The notes under the pieces are model-generated. The model did not search any database. It had not been told where the DNA came from and saw only the letters and a list, made by a program, of their open reading frames with translations. Position numbers and translations under genes: made by a program. Shown one piece after another: positions 49,461 to 59,314 of a stretch of 64,000 nucleotides of DNA (within the stretch, counting starts at the first letter, position 1; each line of letters opens with the position of its first letter). Origin of the DNA: Pseudomonas asiatica (GTDB lineage Bacteria > Pseudomonadota > Gammaproteobacteria > Pseudomonadales > Pseudomonadaceae); assembly GCF_009932335.1 (NCBI RefSeq), contig NZ_BLJF01000001.1, positions 2,418,001 to 2,482,000 on the forward strand. The letters run 5' to 3'.

Positions 49461-51083
49461 ATGTCGATCTATGCCCAGGGCCTGATGCCCGCTGCCGTCA
49501 ACCATGTCGCCCTCACCCCGCTGAGTTTCATCGAACGCACCGCTGCCGTATATGGCGATTATCCGGCGGTGATCCACGGTGCCATCCGCCGTAACTGGCA
49601 GCAGACCTACCAACGCTGTCGGCGCCTGGCCAGCGCCCTGGTGGGCCGGGGTATCGGCCGTGGCGACACCGTAGCGGTGATGTTGCCCAACATTCCGGCC
49701 ATGCTCGAAGCCCATTTTGGCGTGCCCATGACCGGCGCCGTGCTCAATACCCTGAACGTACGCCTGGACGCCGAGGCCATCGCCTTCATGCTGCAGCATG
49801 GCGAGGCCAAGGTACTGATCACCGACCGCGAGTTCCACACGGTCATCGAGGCTGCCCTGGCCTTGCTCGAGCACCCGCCATTGGTGGTGGATGTGGATGA
49901 CCCGGAGTACGGCGAAGGCCGTGCGGTCAGCGAACTGGATTATGAAGCGTTCCTCGCCGAAGGCGACCCGGACTTTGCCTGGGAATGGCCCGATGACGAG
50001 TGGCAGGCGATCTCGCTCAACTACACCTCCGGCACCACCGGCAACCCCAAGGGCGTGGTCTACCACCACCGTGGCGCTTACCTGAACGCCCTGGGCAACC
50101 AGATGGTCTGGGGCATGGGCCATCGCCCGGTGTACCTGTGGACCCTGCCGATGTTCCACTGCAATGGCTGGTGCTACCCATGGACCATCACCGCGCTGGC
50201 CGGCACCCATGTGTTCCTGCGCCGGGTCGACCCGCAGAAGATCCTGACCCTGATCCGCGAGCACCGGGTCAGCCACCTGTGCGGCGCGCCGATCGTGCTC
50301 AACGCCCTGGTCAACATGCCCGAGGCAGCCAAGGCGGCCATCGAGCACCCGGTGCAGGCCATGGTCGCAGGCGCCGCGCCACCTGCAAAGGTCATCGGCG
50401 CAGTGGAAGAGATGGGCATCCAGGTCACCCACACCTACGGCCTGACCGAAGTCTACGGCCCGGTGACCGTGTGTGCCTGGCATGACGAATGGGATGAACT
50501 GTCGCTGGAAGAGCGGGCACGGATCAAGTCCCGCCAGGGCGTGCGCTACCCGACCCTCGACGGCCTGATGGTCGCCGACCCGCAAACCCTCGAGCCGGTA
50601 CCGCGCGACGGCAACACCCTGGGCGAGATCTTCATGCGGGGCAACACGGTGATGAAGGGCTACCTGAAGAACCCCGAGGCTACCGCCGAAGCCTTCCGGG
50701 GCGGCTGGTTCCATACCGGTGACCTGGCCGTGTGGCATACCGACGGCTATGTCGAGATCAAGGACCGGCTCAAGGACATCATCATTTCCGGTGGCGAGAA
50801 CATTTCCACCATCGAGGTCGAGGACGCCCTGTACAAGCACCCGGCGGTACTGGAAGCCGCGGTGGTGGCGCGCCCGGATGAAAAGTGGGGGGAAACCCCG
50901 TGCGCATTCATTGCCCTCAAGCCGGGCCGCGAAGACACCCGCGAAGCCGACATCACCAGCTGGTGCCGCGAGCACCTGGCCGGGTTCAAGGTGCCGAAGA
51001 CCGTGGTGTTCGGCGAACTGCCCAAGACCTCCACCGGCAAGATCCAGAAGTACGTGCTGCGCGACCGGGCCAAAGCCCTCTGA
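49461..51083 (+). CDS. acyl-CoA ligase (AMP-binding, AlkK-like)
   Basis: A 540-residue adenylate-forming enzyme that activates a fatty acid with ATP and coenzyme A. The P-loop is LNYTSGTTGNPKGVVYHHRG (about residues 184-203); other blocks are THTYGLTEVYGPV, FHTGDLAVWHTDGYVEIKDR, IISGGENISTIEVED and the catalytic lysine region LPKTSTGKIQKYVLR. It most resembles medium-chain ligases such as AlkK, so short to medium chain acids are the likely substrates. ATG 49461 is used. It pairs with the following acyl-CoA dehydrogenase. Confidence 0.92.
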   Translation: MSIYAQGLMPAAVNHVALTPLSFIERTAAVYGDYPAVIHGAIRRNWQQTYQRCRRLASALVGRGIGRGDTVAVMLPNIPAMLEAHFGVPMTGAVLNTLNVRLDAEAIAFMLQHGEAKVLITDREFHTVIEAALALLEHPPLVVDVDDPEYGEGRAVSELDYEAFLAEGDPDFAWEWPDDEWQAISLNYTSGTTGNPKGVVYHHRGAYLNALGNQMVWGMGHRPVYLWTLPMFHCNGWCYPWTITALAGTHVFLRRVDPQKILTLIREHRVSHLCGAPIVLNALVNMPEAAKAAIEHPVQAMVAGAAPPAKVIGAVEEMGIQVTHTYGLTEVYGPVTVCAWHDEWDELSLEERARIKSRQGVRYPTLDGLMVADPQTLEPVPRDGNTLGEIFMRGNTVMKGYLKNPEATAEAFRGGWFHTGDLAVWHTDGYVEIKDRLKDIIISGGENISTIEVEDALYKHPAVLEAAVVARPDEKWGETPCAFIALKPGREDTREADITSWCREHLAGFKVPKTVVFGELPKTSTGKIQKYVLRDRAKAL

Positions 51084-51092
51084 TCCAGTGGT

Positions 51093-51124
51093 GGCCTCTT
51101 CGCGGGCATGCCCGCGAAGAGGCC
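51093..51124. repeat. single perfect 32-bp palindrome of REP type within an operon
   Basis: The 32 bases from GGCCTCTTCGCGGGCA at 51093 to the mirrored half ending 51124 form a perfect palindrome without a loop, made of the GCGGGC-type REP core and its flanks, lacking the GGGAGC part. It lies between the ligase stop and the dehydrogenase start, and may adjust expression of the second gene. Confidence 0.8.
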
Positions 51125-51156
51125 AGCCCATGTTTCCATTATTCCAAGAGCCCCCG

Positions 51157-52926
51157 ATGACTACCTACTCCGCCCCCCTGCGCGACATGCGCTTCGTCCT
51201 GCATGACGTGTTCAACGCCCCGGCCCTGTGGGCCCGCCTGCCCGCCCTGGCCGAGCGCATCGACGCCGATACCGCCGATGCCATCCTCGAGGAAGCAGCC
51301 AAAGTCACCGGCCAGCTGATTGCCCCGCTCAGCCGCAACGGTGACGAGCAAGGCGTGCGCTTCACCGCTGGTGAAGTCACTACACCCGACGGCTTCCGCG
51401 AGGCCTGGCACACCTACCGTGAAGGCGGTTGGGTCGGCCTGGGCGGCAATCCTGAACATGGCGGCATGGGCATGCCGAAAATGCTCGGTGTGCTGTTCGA
51501 AGAAATGCTCTACGCCGCCGACTGCAGCTTCAGCCTGTATTCGGCATTGAGCGCCGGCAGCTGCCTGGCGATCGATGCCCACGCCAGCGAAACACTCAAG
51601 GCCACCTACCTGCCGCCCCTGTACGAAGGCCGCTGGGCTGGCACCATGTGCCTCACCGAACCCCATGCCGGCACCGACCTTGGGCTGATCCGCAGCCGCG
51701 CCGAGCCCCAGGCCGACGGCAGCTATCGCATCAGCGGCAGCAAGATCTTCATCACCGGCGGCGAACAGGACCTGACCGAGAACATCGTCCACCTGGTGCT
51801 GGCCAAACTGCCGGATGCGCCCACCGGCGCCAAGGGCATCTCGCTGTTCCTGGTGCCCAAGTACCTGGTCGAGGCCGATGGCCGCCTGGGGGCGCGCAAC
51901 GCCGCCCATTGCGGCTCGATCGAACACAAGATGGGCATCAAGGCCTCGGCCACCTGTGTGATGAACTTCGATGGTGCCGTCGGCTACCTGGTCGGCGAGC
52001 CGAACAAGGGCCTGGCGGCGATGTTCACCATGATGAACTACGAGCGCCTGTCCATCGGCATCCAGGGCATCGGCTGTGCCGAGGCGTCCTACCAGAGCGC
52101 CGCCCGCTACGCCAACGAGCGCCTGCAAAGCCGCGCCGCCAGCGGCCCGCAGGCACAGGACAAGGTTGCCGACCCGATCATCCACCATGGCGATGTGCGG
52201 CGCATGTTGCTGACCATGCGCACCCTCACCGAAGGTGGCCGGGCGTTTGCCGCCTACGTCGGCCAGCAGCTGGACCTGGCGCGCTACGCCGAAGACGCCG
52301 GCGAGCGCGAACATGCGCAGCGCCTGGTGGCGCTGCTGACGCCGGTGGCCAAGGCGTTCTTCACCGACAACGGCCTGGAAAGCTGTGTGCTCGGCCAGCA
52401 GGTGTATGGCGGCCATGGCTACATTCGCGAATGGGGCCAGGAGCAGCGTGTGCGCGATGTGCGCATCGCGCAGATCTATGAAGGCACCAACGGCATACAG
52501 GCCCTCGACCTGCTCGGGCGCAAGGTGCTGGCCGACGGTGGCCAGGCGCTGGCCGGCTTTGCCGCCGAGGTGCGGGCCTTCAGCGTGGATGCGCCGCTGC
52601 ACCGTGAAGCCCTGCAAGCGAGCCTGGCGCGGCTGGAGGCGACCAGCGCCTGGCTGCGGGCGCGTGCCGGCGAGGATGCCAACCTGGTCAGCGCGGTGGC
52701 GGTGGAATACCTGCAGCTGTTCGGGCTGACTGCGTATGCCTACATGTGGGCGCGTATGGCGGCGGTGGCGTTGGCCAAGCGTGACGAGGATGCCGCGTTT
52801 CATGGGGCCAAGCTTGCGTGTGCGGAGTTCTTCTTCCAGCGGGTCTTGCCGCGCGGGTTGGGGCTGGAGGCCAGTATCCGGGCGGGTAGTGGCAGCCTTT
52901 ATGGTTTGGAGGCGGCGCAGTTCTGA
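51157..52926 (+). CDS. acyl-CoA dehydrogenase
   Basis: A 589-residue flavoprotein that oxidises acyl-CoA to trans-2-enoyl-CoA, passing electrons to ETF. It is of the longer class with a carboxy-terminal extension. Signatures are MCLTEPHAGTDLGLIRSRA (about residues 165-183), QVYGGHGYIREWGQEQ and the catalytic-glutamate block IAQIYEGTNGIQALDLLG (about 444-461). ATG 51157 is chosen; the frame is open far upstream. Together with the acyl-CoA ligase it forms the first two steps of fatty-acid oxidation. Confidence 0.93.
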   Translation: MTTYSAPLRDMRFVLHDVFNAPALWARLPALAERIDADTADAILEEAAKVTGQLIAPLSRNGDEQGVRFTAGEVTTPDGFREAWHTYREGGWVGLGGNPEHGGMGMPKMLGVLFEEMLYAADCSFSLYSALSAGSCLAIDAHASETLKATYLPPLYEGRWAGTMCLTEPHAGTDLGLIRSRAEPQADGSYRISGSKIFITGGEQDLTENIVHLVLAKLPDAPTGAKGISLFLVPKYLVEADGRLGARNAAHCGSIEHKMGIKASATCVMNFDGAVGYLVGEPNKGLAAMFTMMNYERLSIGIQGIGCAEASYQSAARYANERLQSRAASGPQAQDKVADPIIHHGDVRRMLLTMRTLTEGGRAFAAYVGQQLDLARYAEDAGEREHAQRLVALLTPVAKAFFTDNGLESCVLGQQVYGGHGYIREWGQEQRVRDVRIAQIYEGTNGIQALDLLGRKVLADGGQALAGFAAEVRAFSVDAPLHREALQASLARLEATSAWLRARAGEDANLVSAVAVEYLQLFGLTAYAYMWARMAAVALAKRDEDAAFHGAKLACAEFFFQRVLPRGLGLEASIRAGSGSLYGLEAAQF

Positions 52927-52934
52927 GAGACCAT

Positions 52935-53037
52935 GGGGGCGCTTTGCGCCCCATCGCGACACAAGGCCGCTCCTACAGGGGAACGCGATTCCATGTAGGA
53001 GCGGCCTTATGTCGCGATGGGCTGCAAGGCAGCCCCA
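52935..53037. repeat. REP pair (inverted), type CGACACAAGGCCGCTCCTACA
   Basis: ATCGCGACACAAGGCCGCTC near 52953 pairs with GAGCGGCCTTATGTCGCGAT near 52999, with one mismatch (TTATGTCG), and outer GGGGCGC/GCAGCCCC flanks. It ends the acyl-CoA operon. Confidence 0.88.
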
Positions 53038-53194
53038 ACGATTTCAGCCTGAATTTACCTGCGCGAAGGGTTCTCAAACGCTGAAAAACCATCACCAATC
53101 CGACGAAAACCGGCACAACTGATAGTCATTCGCCATTACCTCGGTTCTCGGGAGCCCTCCAGCAAGGGTAGAATGCGCAAAACCCGGAGCCGCA

Positions 53195-54202
53195 ATGAAC
53201 CACGACCGCCTCAATCCCAGCCCAGACGATGCCATCACCGACGCCGCCGCGCACTGGTGCATGCGCCTGCACGCCGAAGATTGCTCGGTGGCCGAGCGCG
53301 AGGCGTTCGCCCGCTGGCTGGCGGCCGACCCGCGGCATGCCGAGGAATACCAGGCAATGCTGGAAATCTGGCAAACCGCAGACCTGCTGCCGCGCAATGC
53401 CACCGTCATCGACTTCAACCCGCCGCTGCAAAAGGCCGCGCGCCAGCGCAACTGGCGGCCGCTGGCATCCGCCGCCGCGATCGCCCTGGCAGTGCTGCCG
53501 CTGGCCGGCTGGGTGGGCTGGGAACAAGGCTGGCTGCCCAATCGCTACCAGCACTTCGAAGCTGGCGCGCACATGCAGACCGTGCAGCTGAGCGACGGCA
53601 GCATGGTGCAGCTCAACCTCAACACCGAGCTCACCTACCTCAACTACAAGGACCAGCGCCAGGTCACGCTCAAACGTGGCGAGGCGTTCTTCAAGGTGCA
53701 GCACGACAGCAGCCACCCGTTCATCGTGCATGCCGGTCGTGGCCAGACCCGCGTCACCGGCACCCAGTTCAACGTGTGGAAGTACCAGGACCAGGTCAAG
53801 GTCACCCTGGTGGAAGGTTCGGTACTGGTATCCAGCGACGGCAGCACCGGTGGCTACCGCCTGGGCCCTGGTATGCAGGCCAGCTATCACAAGGGCGACT
53901 TCGAGCCGCAACTGGAGCAAAGCGAGGACTACGGCAACAGCCTGGCCTGGCGCGACGGCAAGCTGGTGCTCGACAACCTGAGCCTGGAACAGGCCCTGCC
54001 GATAATCAACCGCTACCTCGACGCACCGCTGCTGCTGGCCGACGCCAGCACTGGCCGCATCCGCATCAGCGGTATCTACAACACCCGTGAGGTGGGGCGC
54101 CTGGTCAACAACCTGCCCAAGGTGCTGCCGGTCTACCTGACCCGCAGCAAGGACGGCAGCACCGTGCTCAACCGCATCTCGCCGCCGCCCGACAAGGGCT
54201 GA
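53195..54202 (+). CDS. FecR-family anti-sigma/transmembrane sensor, orphan
   Basis: A 335-residue protein. The amino-terminal cytoplasmic DUF4880-type part has AAAHWCMRLHAEDCSVAERE and FARWLAADPRHAEEYQAM; a membrane helix is at about residues 90-108 (ASAAAIALAVLPLAGWVGW); the FecR domain follows (GAHMQTVQLSDGSMVQLNLN, LKRGEAFFKVQHDSSHPF, RVTGTQFNVWKYQDQVKVTL). Such proteins transmit a signal from a TonB-dependent receptor to an ECF sigma factor. Neither the sigma gene nor the receptor gene is here. Confidence 0.9.
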   Translation: MNHDRLNPSPDDAITDAAAHWCMRLHAEDCSVAEREAFARWLAADPRHAEEYQAMLEIWQTADLLPRNATVIDFNPPLQKAARQRNWRPLASAAAIALAVLPLAGWVGWEQGWLPNRYQHFEAGAHMQTVQLSDGSMVQLNLNTELTYLNYKDQRQVTLKRGEAFFKVQHDSSHPFIVHAGRGQTRVTGTQFNVWKYQDQVKVTLVEGSVLVSSDGSTGGYRLGPGMQASYHKGDFEPQLEQSEDYGNSLAWRDGKLVLDNLSLEQALPIINRYLDAPLLLADASTGRIRISGIYNTREVGRLVNNLPKVLPVYLTRSKDGSTVLNRISPPPDKG

Positions 54203-54215
54203 CGCCCTCCCCGTC

Positions 54216-55535
54216 TTACAGCGTCATCGCCGCCAACCAGCCGAACGCCAGCAATGGCAGGTTGTAGTGGATGAAGGTAGGCACCACGGTGTCCCAGATA
54301 TGGTGGTGCTGGCCATCCACGTTCAACCCCGAGGTCGGGCCCAGGGTCGAGTCCGAGGCAGGCGAGCCCGCGTCGCCCAGGGCACCGGCGGTACCCACGA
54401 TGCAAACGGTGGCCAGCGGGTCGAAGCCCAGCTGCACGCACAGCGGCACGAAGATCGCGGCCAGGATCGGCACGGTGGAGAACGACGAGCCGATGCCCAT
54501 GGTCACCAGCAGGCCCACCAGCAGCATCAGCAAGGCACCGACGCCCTTGCTGTGGTCGATCCACTGCGCCGAGGTTTCCACCAGGCTGTTCACCTCACCG
54601 GTGGCCTTCATCACGTCGGCAAAGCCTGAGGCGGCAATCATGATGAAGCCGATCATGGCCATCATCTTCATGCCTTCGGTGAACAGGTCGTCAGTGTCCT
54701 TCCAGCGCACGATGCCCGACAGCGAGAAGATCAGGAAGCCGACCATGGCGCCGATGATCATCGAGTCCAGCCACAACTGGACGATGAACGCCGAGGCAAT
54801 CGCCAGCCCGGCCACCAGCAGGGTCAGCGGGTTGTACTGCACGCTCACCTGCTCCACCTGCTCGATGCGCGCCAGGTCGTAGTCACGCTTCTTGCGGTAG
54901 CTGACGAATACCGCCAGCAACAGGCCAGCCAGCATGCCAGCGGCCGGGATGGCCATGGCGTGGGTGACATTCACGCCACTCACGTCGACACCCGCGCGGG
55001 CGACGTTGGCCAGCAGGATTTCATTGAGGAAGATGTTGCCAAAGCCCACCGGCAGGAACATGTACGGGGTGATCAGGCCAAAGGTGATCACGCAGGCGAT
55101 CAGCCGGCGGTCGATGCGCAGGCGGGTCAGCACGTACAGCAGCGGTGGCACCAGCAAGGGGATGAAGGCGATGTGGATAGGCAGGATGTTCTGCGACGAC
55201 ACTGCCACCACCAGCATCAGGCCCACCAGCAACCATTTGACCTTGCCGCCACTGGCATGGCACTGGCGGTCGATCATGGCCAGGGCGCGGTCGGCCAGGG
55301 CATGGGCCAGGCCGGACTTGGCGATAGCCACGGCAAAGGCGCCCAGCAGTGCATAGGACAGGGCTACCGTGGCCCCGCCGCCGAGGCCGCCGTTGAAGGC
55401 CTTGAGCGTACCTTCGATGCCCAGCCCCCCCACCAGCCCACCGGCCAGGGCCCCGACGATCAGGGCGATGACCACGTGCACGCGGGACAGGCTGAGTATC
55501 AGCATGATGCCGACCGCGGCGATCACTGCATTCAT
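54216..55535 (-). CDS. Na+/H+ antiporter family (NhaC/YuiF-like) transporter
   Basis: A 439-residue membrane protein with about 11-12 helices. Family blocks are [53 protein letters not shown] and [20 protein letters not shown], matching the Na_H_antiporter group that includes NhaC-like proteins and the Bacillus histidine carrier YuiF. Either a cation antiporter or an amino-acid carrier is possible. It converges with the fecR gene. Confidence 0.8.
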   Translation of the reverse strand: MNAVIAAVGIMLILSLSRVHVVIALIVGALAGGLVGGLGIEGTLKAFNGGLGGGATVALSYALLGAFAVAIAKSGLAHALADRALAMIDRQCHASGGKVKWLLVGLMLVVAVSSQNILPIHIAFIPLLVPPLLYVLTRLRIDRRLIACVITFGLITPYMFLPVGFGNIFLNEILLANVARAGVDVSGVNVTHAMAIPAAGMLAGLLLAVFVSYRKKRDYDLARIEQVEQVSVQYNPLTLLVAGLAIASAFIVQLWLDSMIIGAMVGFLIFSLSGIVRWKDTDDLFTEGMKMMAMIGFIMIAASGFADVMKATGEVNSLVETSAQWIDHSKGVGALLMLLVGLLVTMGIGSSFSTVPILAAIFVPLCVQLGFDPLATVCIVGTAGALGDAGSPASDSTLGPTSGLNVDGQHHHIWDTVVPTFIHYNLPLLAFGWLAAMTL

Positions 55536-56047
55536 GGTTGGCTTACCTCATTGCGACAGAAAAAAAGCGCGCACTGTGAAGCAGTGGGCAGCAGATGTCA
55601 AAAGCGCCATGTTGCGGCGGATTACACGGAGGGCTGAAATTTAAATTGAATGTTTGAATAAAGAAAAAATGGGATGGGCCGATATGGTGGGAAGGCTGGG
55701 AGATGCCTGGCTGGAGATTTCTGTCGCCTGTGAGATCGAGCGCCGCCCGCGCGGCGCTTCGCAGCACAAGGCTGCTCCTACATCTGTTTCGGGCCAGTTA
55801 TTCCTGAGGTGGAGGCGCTCGGCCCCTTGGCGTCCATCTCGATATCGTGTCGGACAAACAAGGCGGTCGCACGCGCTGGCGCAAGCGTTACTGGCCCGAA
55901 ACAGATGTAGGAGCAGCCTTGTGCTGCGAAGCGCCGCGCGGGCGGCGCTCGATCTCACAGACGACACACATCTCCAGCCAGGCACCTCTCAACCCCGCCC
56001 AGCCCCAAAGCCATAACCCTTACTGTCCAAAAAAAGGGATACGCCCC
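55536..56047. other. 512-bp intergenic region with long inverted repeat
   Basis: No credible gene is seen here. It contains the antiporter promoter region on the left (an A+T-rich stretch at 55630-55670), the long inverted repeat and then a short leader before the chemoreceptor start, with AAAGGGATACGCCCC as the ribosome-binding region. Reading frames inside the repeat come from the REP sequence itself. Confidence 0.7.
55706..55982. repeat. long inverted repeat, 93-base arms, 91-base loop
   Basis: Arms 55706-55798 and 55890-55982 are almost perfect reverse complements (about 71 bases perfect, from CTGTGAGATCGAGCG to GGGCCAGT, plus an outer part with few mismatches). The core of each arm is the REP type TGTAGGAGCAGCCTTGTGCTG. 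The loop (55799-55889) is unlike the arms. This makes it far longer than a standard REP pair. Confidence 0.9.
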
Positions 56048-58192
56048 ATGCCTTTGCGACAACTTTCCATCCAGTGGAAGATCACCCTGCTCGCCGGTCT
56101 CTGCCTGGCCGGCATCGTCACCCTGCTCGTCGGCCTGTCGCTGTATCGCATGGACCACAGCTCGGACCTGGTCAAGGCCAGCAGCATGCAGATGCTGACC
56201 GAATCGGCCCAGTCGCGCATCGAGTCGCAGGGCGAGGTGCAGGCGCTGAACATCCGCCGCCAGTTCATGGACGCCTACCAGTACGGCGCCGGTTTCGCCC
56301 GCCAGGTGCTGTTCCTGCGCGAGCAGGCGGAAAAGCGCTTTCTCGATGCCTTCGACCTGCGCGAGGACATGACCCGCCAGGTGCGCGCCGCCCTGCAGGC
56401 CAACCCTGAACTGCTCGGCCTGTCGCTGGTATTCGAGCCCAACGCCCTGGACAACAAGGACAGCCTGTTCGCCGGCAAGGCAGAACTGGGCAGCAACGAA
56501 ACCGGGCGCTTCGCCCTGTACTGGTCGCAGCCGCGTGTCGGCCAGCTGACGGCCATGGCCCTGCCCGAACATGACATGGCCAACACCGAGATCGGCCCCA
56601 GCGGCCAGCCAGCCAATACCTGGTGGGTGTGCCCGCGCACATCCGGCAAGGTGTGCGTGGTGGAGCCCTACTTCTACGACATCGATGGCCAGCAAGTGCT
56701 GATGACCAGCATCGTCTTCCCGCTGGCAGTCGACGGCAAGGTGATCGCCACCCTGTCCATCGACATCAACCTCAACAGCCTGCAGGCCCTGAGCCAGGAG
56801 GCCAGCCGCAGCCTGTACGAAGGCCGCACCACGGTCGGCATCCTCAGCCCGGTCGGCCTGCTGGCCGGCTACAGCGCCGATGCCAGCAAGCTGGCCCAGC
56901 GCTTCGACCAGGTCGACACCGCCAAGGGTGCCGAACTGGTGCGCAAGCTGGCCGACGGCAAGATGACCATCGTGCACGACCAGCAGCGCCTGAAGGTGCT
57001 GGCCGCCTTCCAGCCGATTCCGGATGCCCAGCCCTGGGGCGTGCTGCTGGATGTGCCGGAAAACGCCCTGACCGGGCCGGCCGAAGCGCTGAAACAGGAA
57101 CTGGACGCGCTGAACACCAGCGGCACCCTGCTGGAACTTGGCCTGGGCCTGGCGGCGGCGATCGCCGGCCTGCTGATGGTGTGGCTGATGGCCCGCGGCG
57201 TTACCCGGCCGATCCTCGGCGTGGCAAGCATGCTCAAGGACATTGCCAGCGGCGAAGGTGACCTGACCCGCCGCCTGACCTACCAGAAGCAGGACGAACT
57301 GGGCGAACTGGCCGGCTGGTTCAACCGCTTCCTCGACAAGCTGCAGCCGACCATCGCCGAGGTCAAACGCTCGGTGCAGGCCGCCCGTGGCACCGCCGAC
57401 CAGTCTTCGGCAATTGCCACCCAGACCAGCGCCGGCATGGAGCAGCAGTACCGCCAGGTCGACCAGGTTGCCACTGCCTCGCACGAAATGAGTGCCACCG
57501 CCCAGGACGTCGCCCGCAGCGCCGCCCAGGCCGCGCAGGCCGCCCGCGATGCCGACCAGGCCACCCGCGAAGGCCTGGCGGTGATCGACCGCACCACCCA
57601 CAGCATCGATGCCCTGGCCGCCGACATGAGCAACGCCATGAGCGAAGTGGAGGGCCTGGCGCAGAACAGCGAGAAGATCGGTTCGGTGCTGGAGGTGATC
57701 CGCTCGATCGCCGAACAGACCAACTTGCTGGCGCTCAACGCCGCCATCGAGGCGGCCCGCGCCGGTGAAGCCGGCCGTGGCTTTGCCGTGGTCGCGGACG
57801 AGGTGCGCAACCTGGCCCAGCGTACCCAGGAATCGGTGGAAGAAACCCGCCAGGTGATCGAGGCCTTGCAGAACGGCACCCGCGAAGTGGTCGGGGCCAT
57901 GGACAACAGCCACCGCCAGGCCCAGAGCGGCGTGCAGCAGGTTGGCCAGGCAGTCACCGCGCTGCAGCGCATCGGCCAGGCAGTGACGGTGATCACCGAC
58001 ATGAACCTGCAGATCGCCTCGGCCGCCGAGGAGCAGAGCGCAGTGGCCGAGGAGATCAACAGCAACGTGGCGACCATCCGTGATGTCACCGAATCGCTGT
58101 CGGGGCAGGCCAACGAGTCGGCGCGGGTAAGCCAGTCGCTGAACAGCCTGGCCAACCAGCAACAGGCGCTGATGGACCAGTTCCGCGTCTGA
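56048..58192 (+). CDS. methyl-accepting chemotaxis protein, Cache-type sensor
   Basis: A 714-residue chemoreceptor: membrane helix at about residues 9-30 ([20 protein letters not shown]), a large periplasmic double-Cache-like domain (about 35-365) with [20 protein letters not shown] and [20 protein letters not shown], second membrane helix ([20 protein letters not shown], about 365-385), HAMP and a signalling domain with the hairpin tip [20 protein letters not shown] and [20 protein letters not shown]. No carboxy-terminal CheR-binding pentapeptide is seen (ends MDQFRV). The ligand is unknown; an amine or amino acid would fit the next genes. Confidence 0.93.
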   Translation: MPLRQLSIQWKITLLAGLCLAGIVTLLVGLSLYRMDHSSDLVKASSMQMLTESAQSRIESQGEVQALNIRRQFMDAYQYGAGFARQVLFLREQAEKRFLDAFDLREDMTRQVRAALQANPELLGLSLVFEPNALDNKDSLFAGKAELGSNETGRFALYWSQPRVGQLTAMALPEHDMANTEIGPSGQPANTWWVCPRTSGKVCVVEPYFYDIDGQQVLMTSIVFPLAVDGKVIATLSIDINLNSLQALSQEASRSLYEGRTTVGILSPVGLLAGYSADASKLAQRFDQVDTAKGAELVRKLADGKMTIVHDQQRLKVLAAFQPIPDAQPWGVLLDVPENALTGPAEALKQELDALNTSGTLLELGLGLAAAIAGLLMVWLMARGVTRPILGVASMLKDIASGEGDLTRRLTYQKQDELGELAGWFNRFLDKLQPTIAEVKRSVQAARGTADQSSAIATQTSAGMEQQYRQVDQVATASHEMSATAQDVARSAAQAAQAARDADQATREGLAVIDRTTHSIDALAADMSNAMSEVEGLAQNSEKIGSVLEVIRSIAEQTNLLALNAAIEAARAGEAGRGFAVVADEVRNLAQRTQESVEETRQVIEALQNGTREVVGAMDNSHRQAQSGVQQVGQAVTALQRIGQAVTVITDMNLQIASAAEEQSAVAEEINSNVATIRDVTESLSGQANESARVSQSLNSLANQQQALMDQFRV

Positions 58193-58297
58193 GTCGCTTG
58201 CAGGCCGCTGCCAATCGCGTGCAGCGGCCTTCCTGCCGGGCCTGGAGCCGGTCGTCTACACTTGCGGCAACTCAGTAGCGTCACTCCAAGAGGCCCC

Positions 58298-59314
58298 ATG
58301 AAAAAGATTCCGACGCTGCTGGCCGGCCTGCTGCTCGCCGTCGGCCTGGCCAGCACCGACAGCGCCGCCTCCGCAGAACGCACCACGCCCATCCGCTTTG
58401 GTGCCATCGGCTGGGAAAGCGGCGCACTCACCACCGAGATCCTGCGCCTGATCGTCGAGCGCGGTTATGGCTACCCCACCGACACCCTGCCCGGCAGTAC
58501 GGTCAGCATGGAAGTGGCGCTCGCACGCAACGACCTGCAAGTAATCGCCGAGGAATGGGCCGGGCGCAGCCCTGCCTGGGTCAAGGCAGAACAGGCCGGC
58601 CAGGTGTTCGCCTTGGGCGACACGGTCAAGAACGCCGAAGAAGGCTGGTGGGTACCGGCCTACGTGATCGAGGGCGATGACGCGCGCAAGCTGAAAGCCG
58701 TGGCGCCGGAATTGCGCAGCGTCGAGGACCTGAAACGTTACCCGCAGGTGTTCCGCGACCCCGAGTCCCCCGGTAAAGGGCGCTTTCTGAATAGCCCCAG
58801 CGGGTGGACATCCGAAACCGTCAACAGCCAGAAACTCAAGGCCTACGGGCTGAATGATCTCTATACCAACTTCCGCAGTGGCTCCGGGGCTGCAATGGAT
58901 GCCGAAATCGGCTCGGCCATCCGCCGTGGCCAGCCGGTGCTGTTCTACTACTGGAACCCGACCCCTTTGATGGGGCGTTACAAGCTCATACGCCTGCAAG
59001 AGCCGCCGTTCGATGCCCAGGCCTGGGCCACCCTCACCGATGCCGGCAACCCCGAGCCCAAGGGCAGCAGCTCGCTGCCGGCCAAGTTGTCGATTGGCGT
59101 ATCCAAGGCCTTTCGCGAGGGCTACCCGGAGCTGGTGAGCGTGTTCGAGCGGGTCGATCTGCCCATCGACCGACTGAACAAGGCACTGGCCGACATGAGC
59201 GAAAAGCGAACGCCGCCCCGCGACGCGGCCCTCACCTTCCTGCGCGATAACCGCGAGGTGTGGAAAGCCTGGTTGCCTGCGGACATTGCCACCAAGGTCG
59301 AGGCCAGCCTGTGA
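58298..59314 (+). CDS. quaternary-amine ABC transporter substrate-binding protein (ProX/OpuAC type)
   Basis: A 338-residue periplasmic protein with a signal peptide ([20 protein letters not shown], cut near ASAERT). The mature part has TPIRFGAIGWESGALTTEIL, then WAGRSPAWVKAEQAG, GEEGWWVPAYVIEG-type and GQPVLFYYWNPTPLMGRY blocks, matching the glycine betaine/choline binding family. ATG 58298 is chosen over the frame opening at 58262. It overlaps the permease gene by four bases. Confidence 0.88.
   Translation: MKKIPTLLAGLLLAVGLASTDSAASAERTTPIRFGAIGWESGALTTEILRLIVERGYGYPTDTLPGSTVSMEVALARNDLQVIAEEWAGRSPAWVKAEQAGQVFALGDTVKNAEEGWWVPAYVIEGDDARKLKAVAPELRSVEDLKRYPQVFRDPESPGKGRFLNSPSGWTSETVNSQKLKAYGLNDLYTNFRSGSGAAMDAEIGSAIRRGQPVLFYYWNPTPLMGRYKLIRLQEPPFDAQAWATLTDAGNPEPKGSSSLPAKLSIGVSKAFREGYPELVSVFERVDLPIDRLNKALADMSEKRTPPRDAALTFLRDNREVWKAWLPADIATKVEASL

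Noticed and set aside
55847..56047. Amino-terminal extension of the chemoreceptor frame starting at 55847
   Set aside because: It reads through the long inverted repeat; the signal-anchor helix starts properly at ATG 56048.
55955..58162. 735-residue minus-strand frame opposite the chemoreceptor gene
   Set aside because: It is a shadow of a clear receptor gene, with low-complexity glycine, valine and alanine composition.
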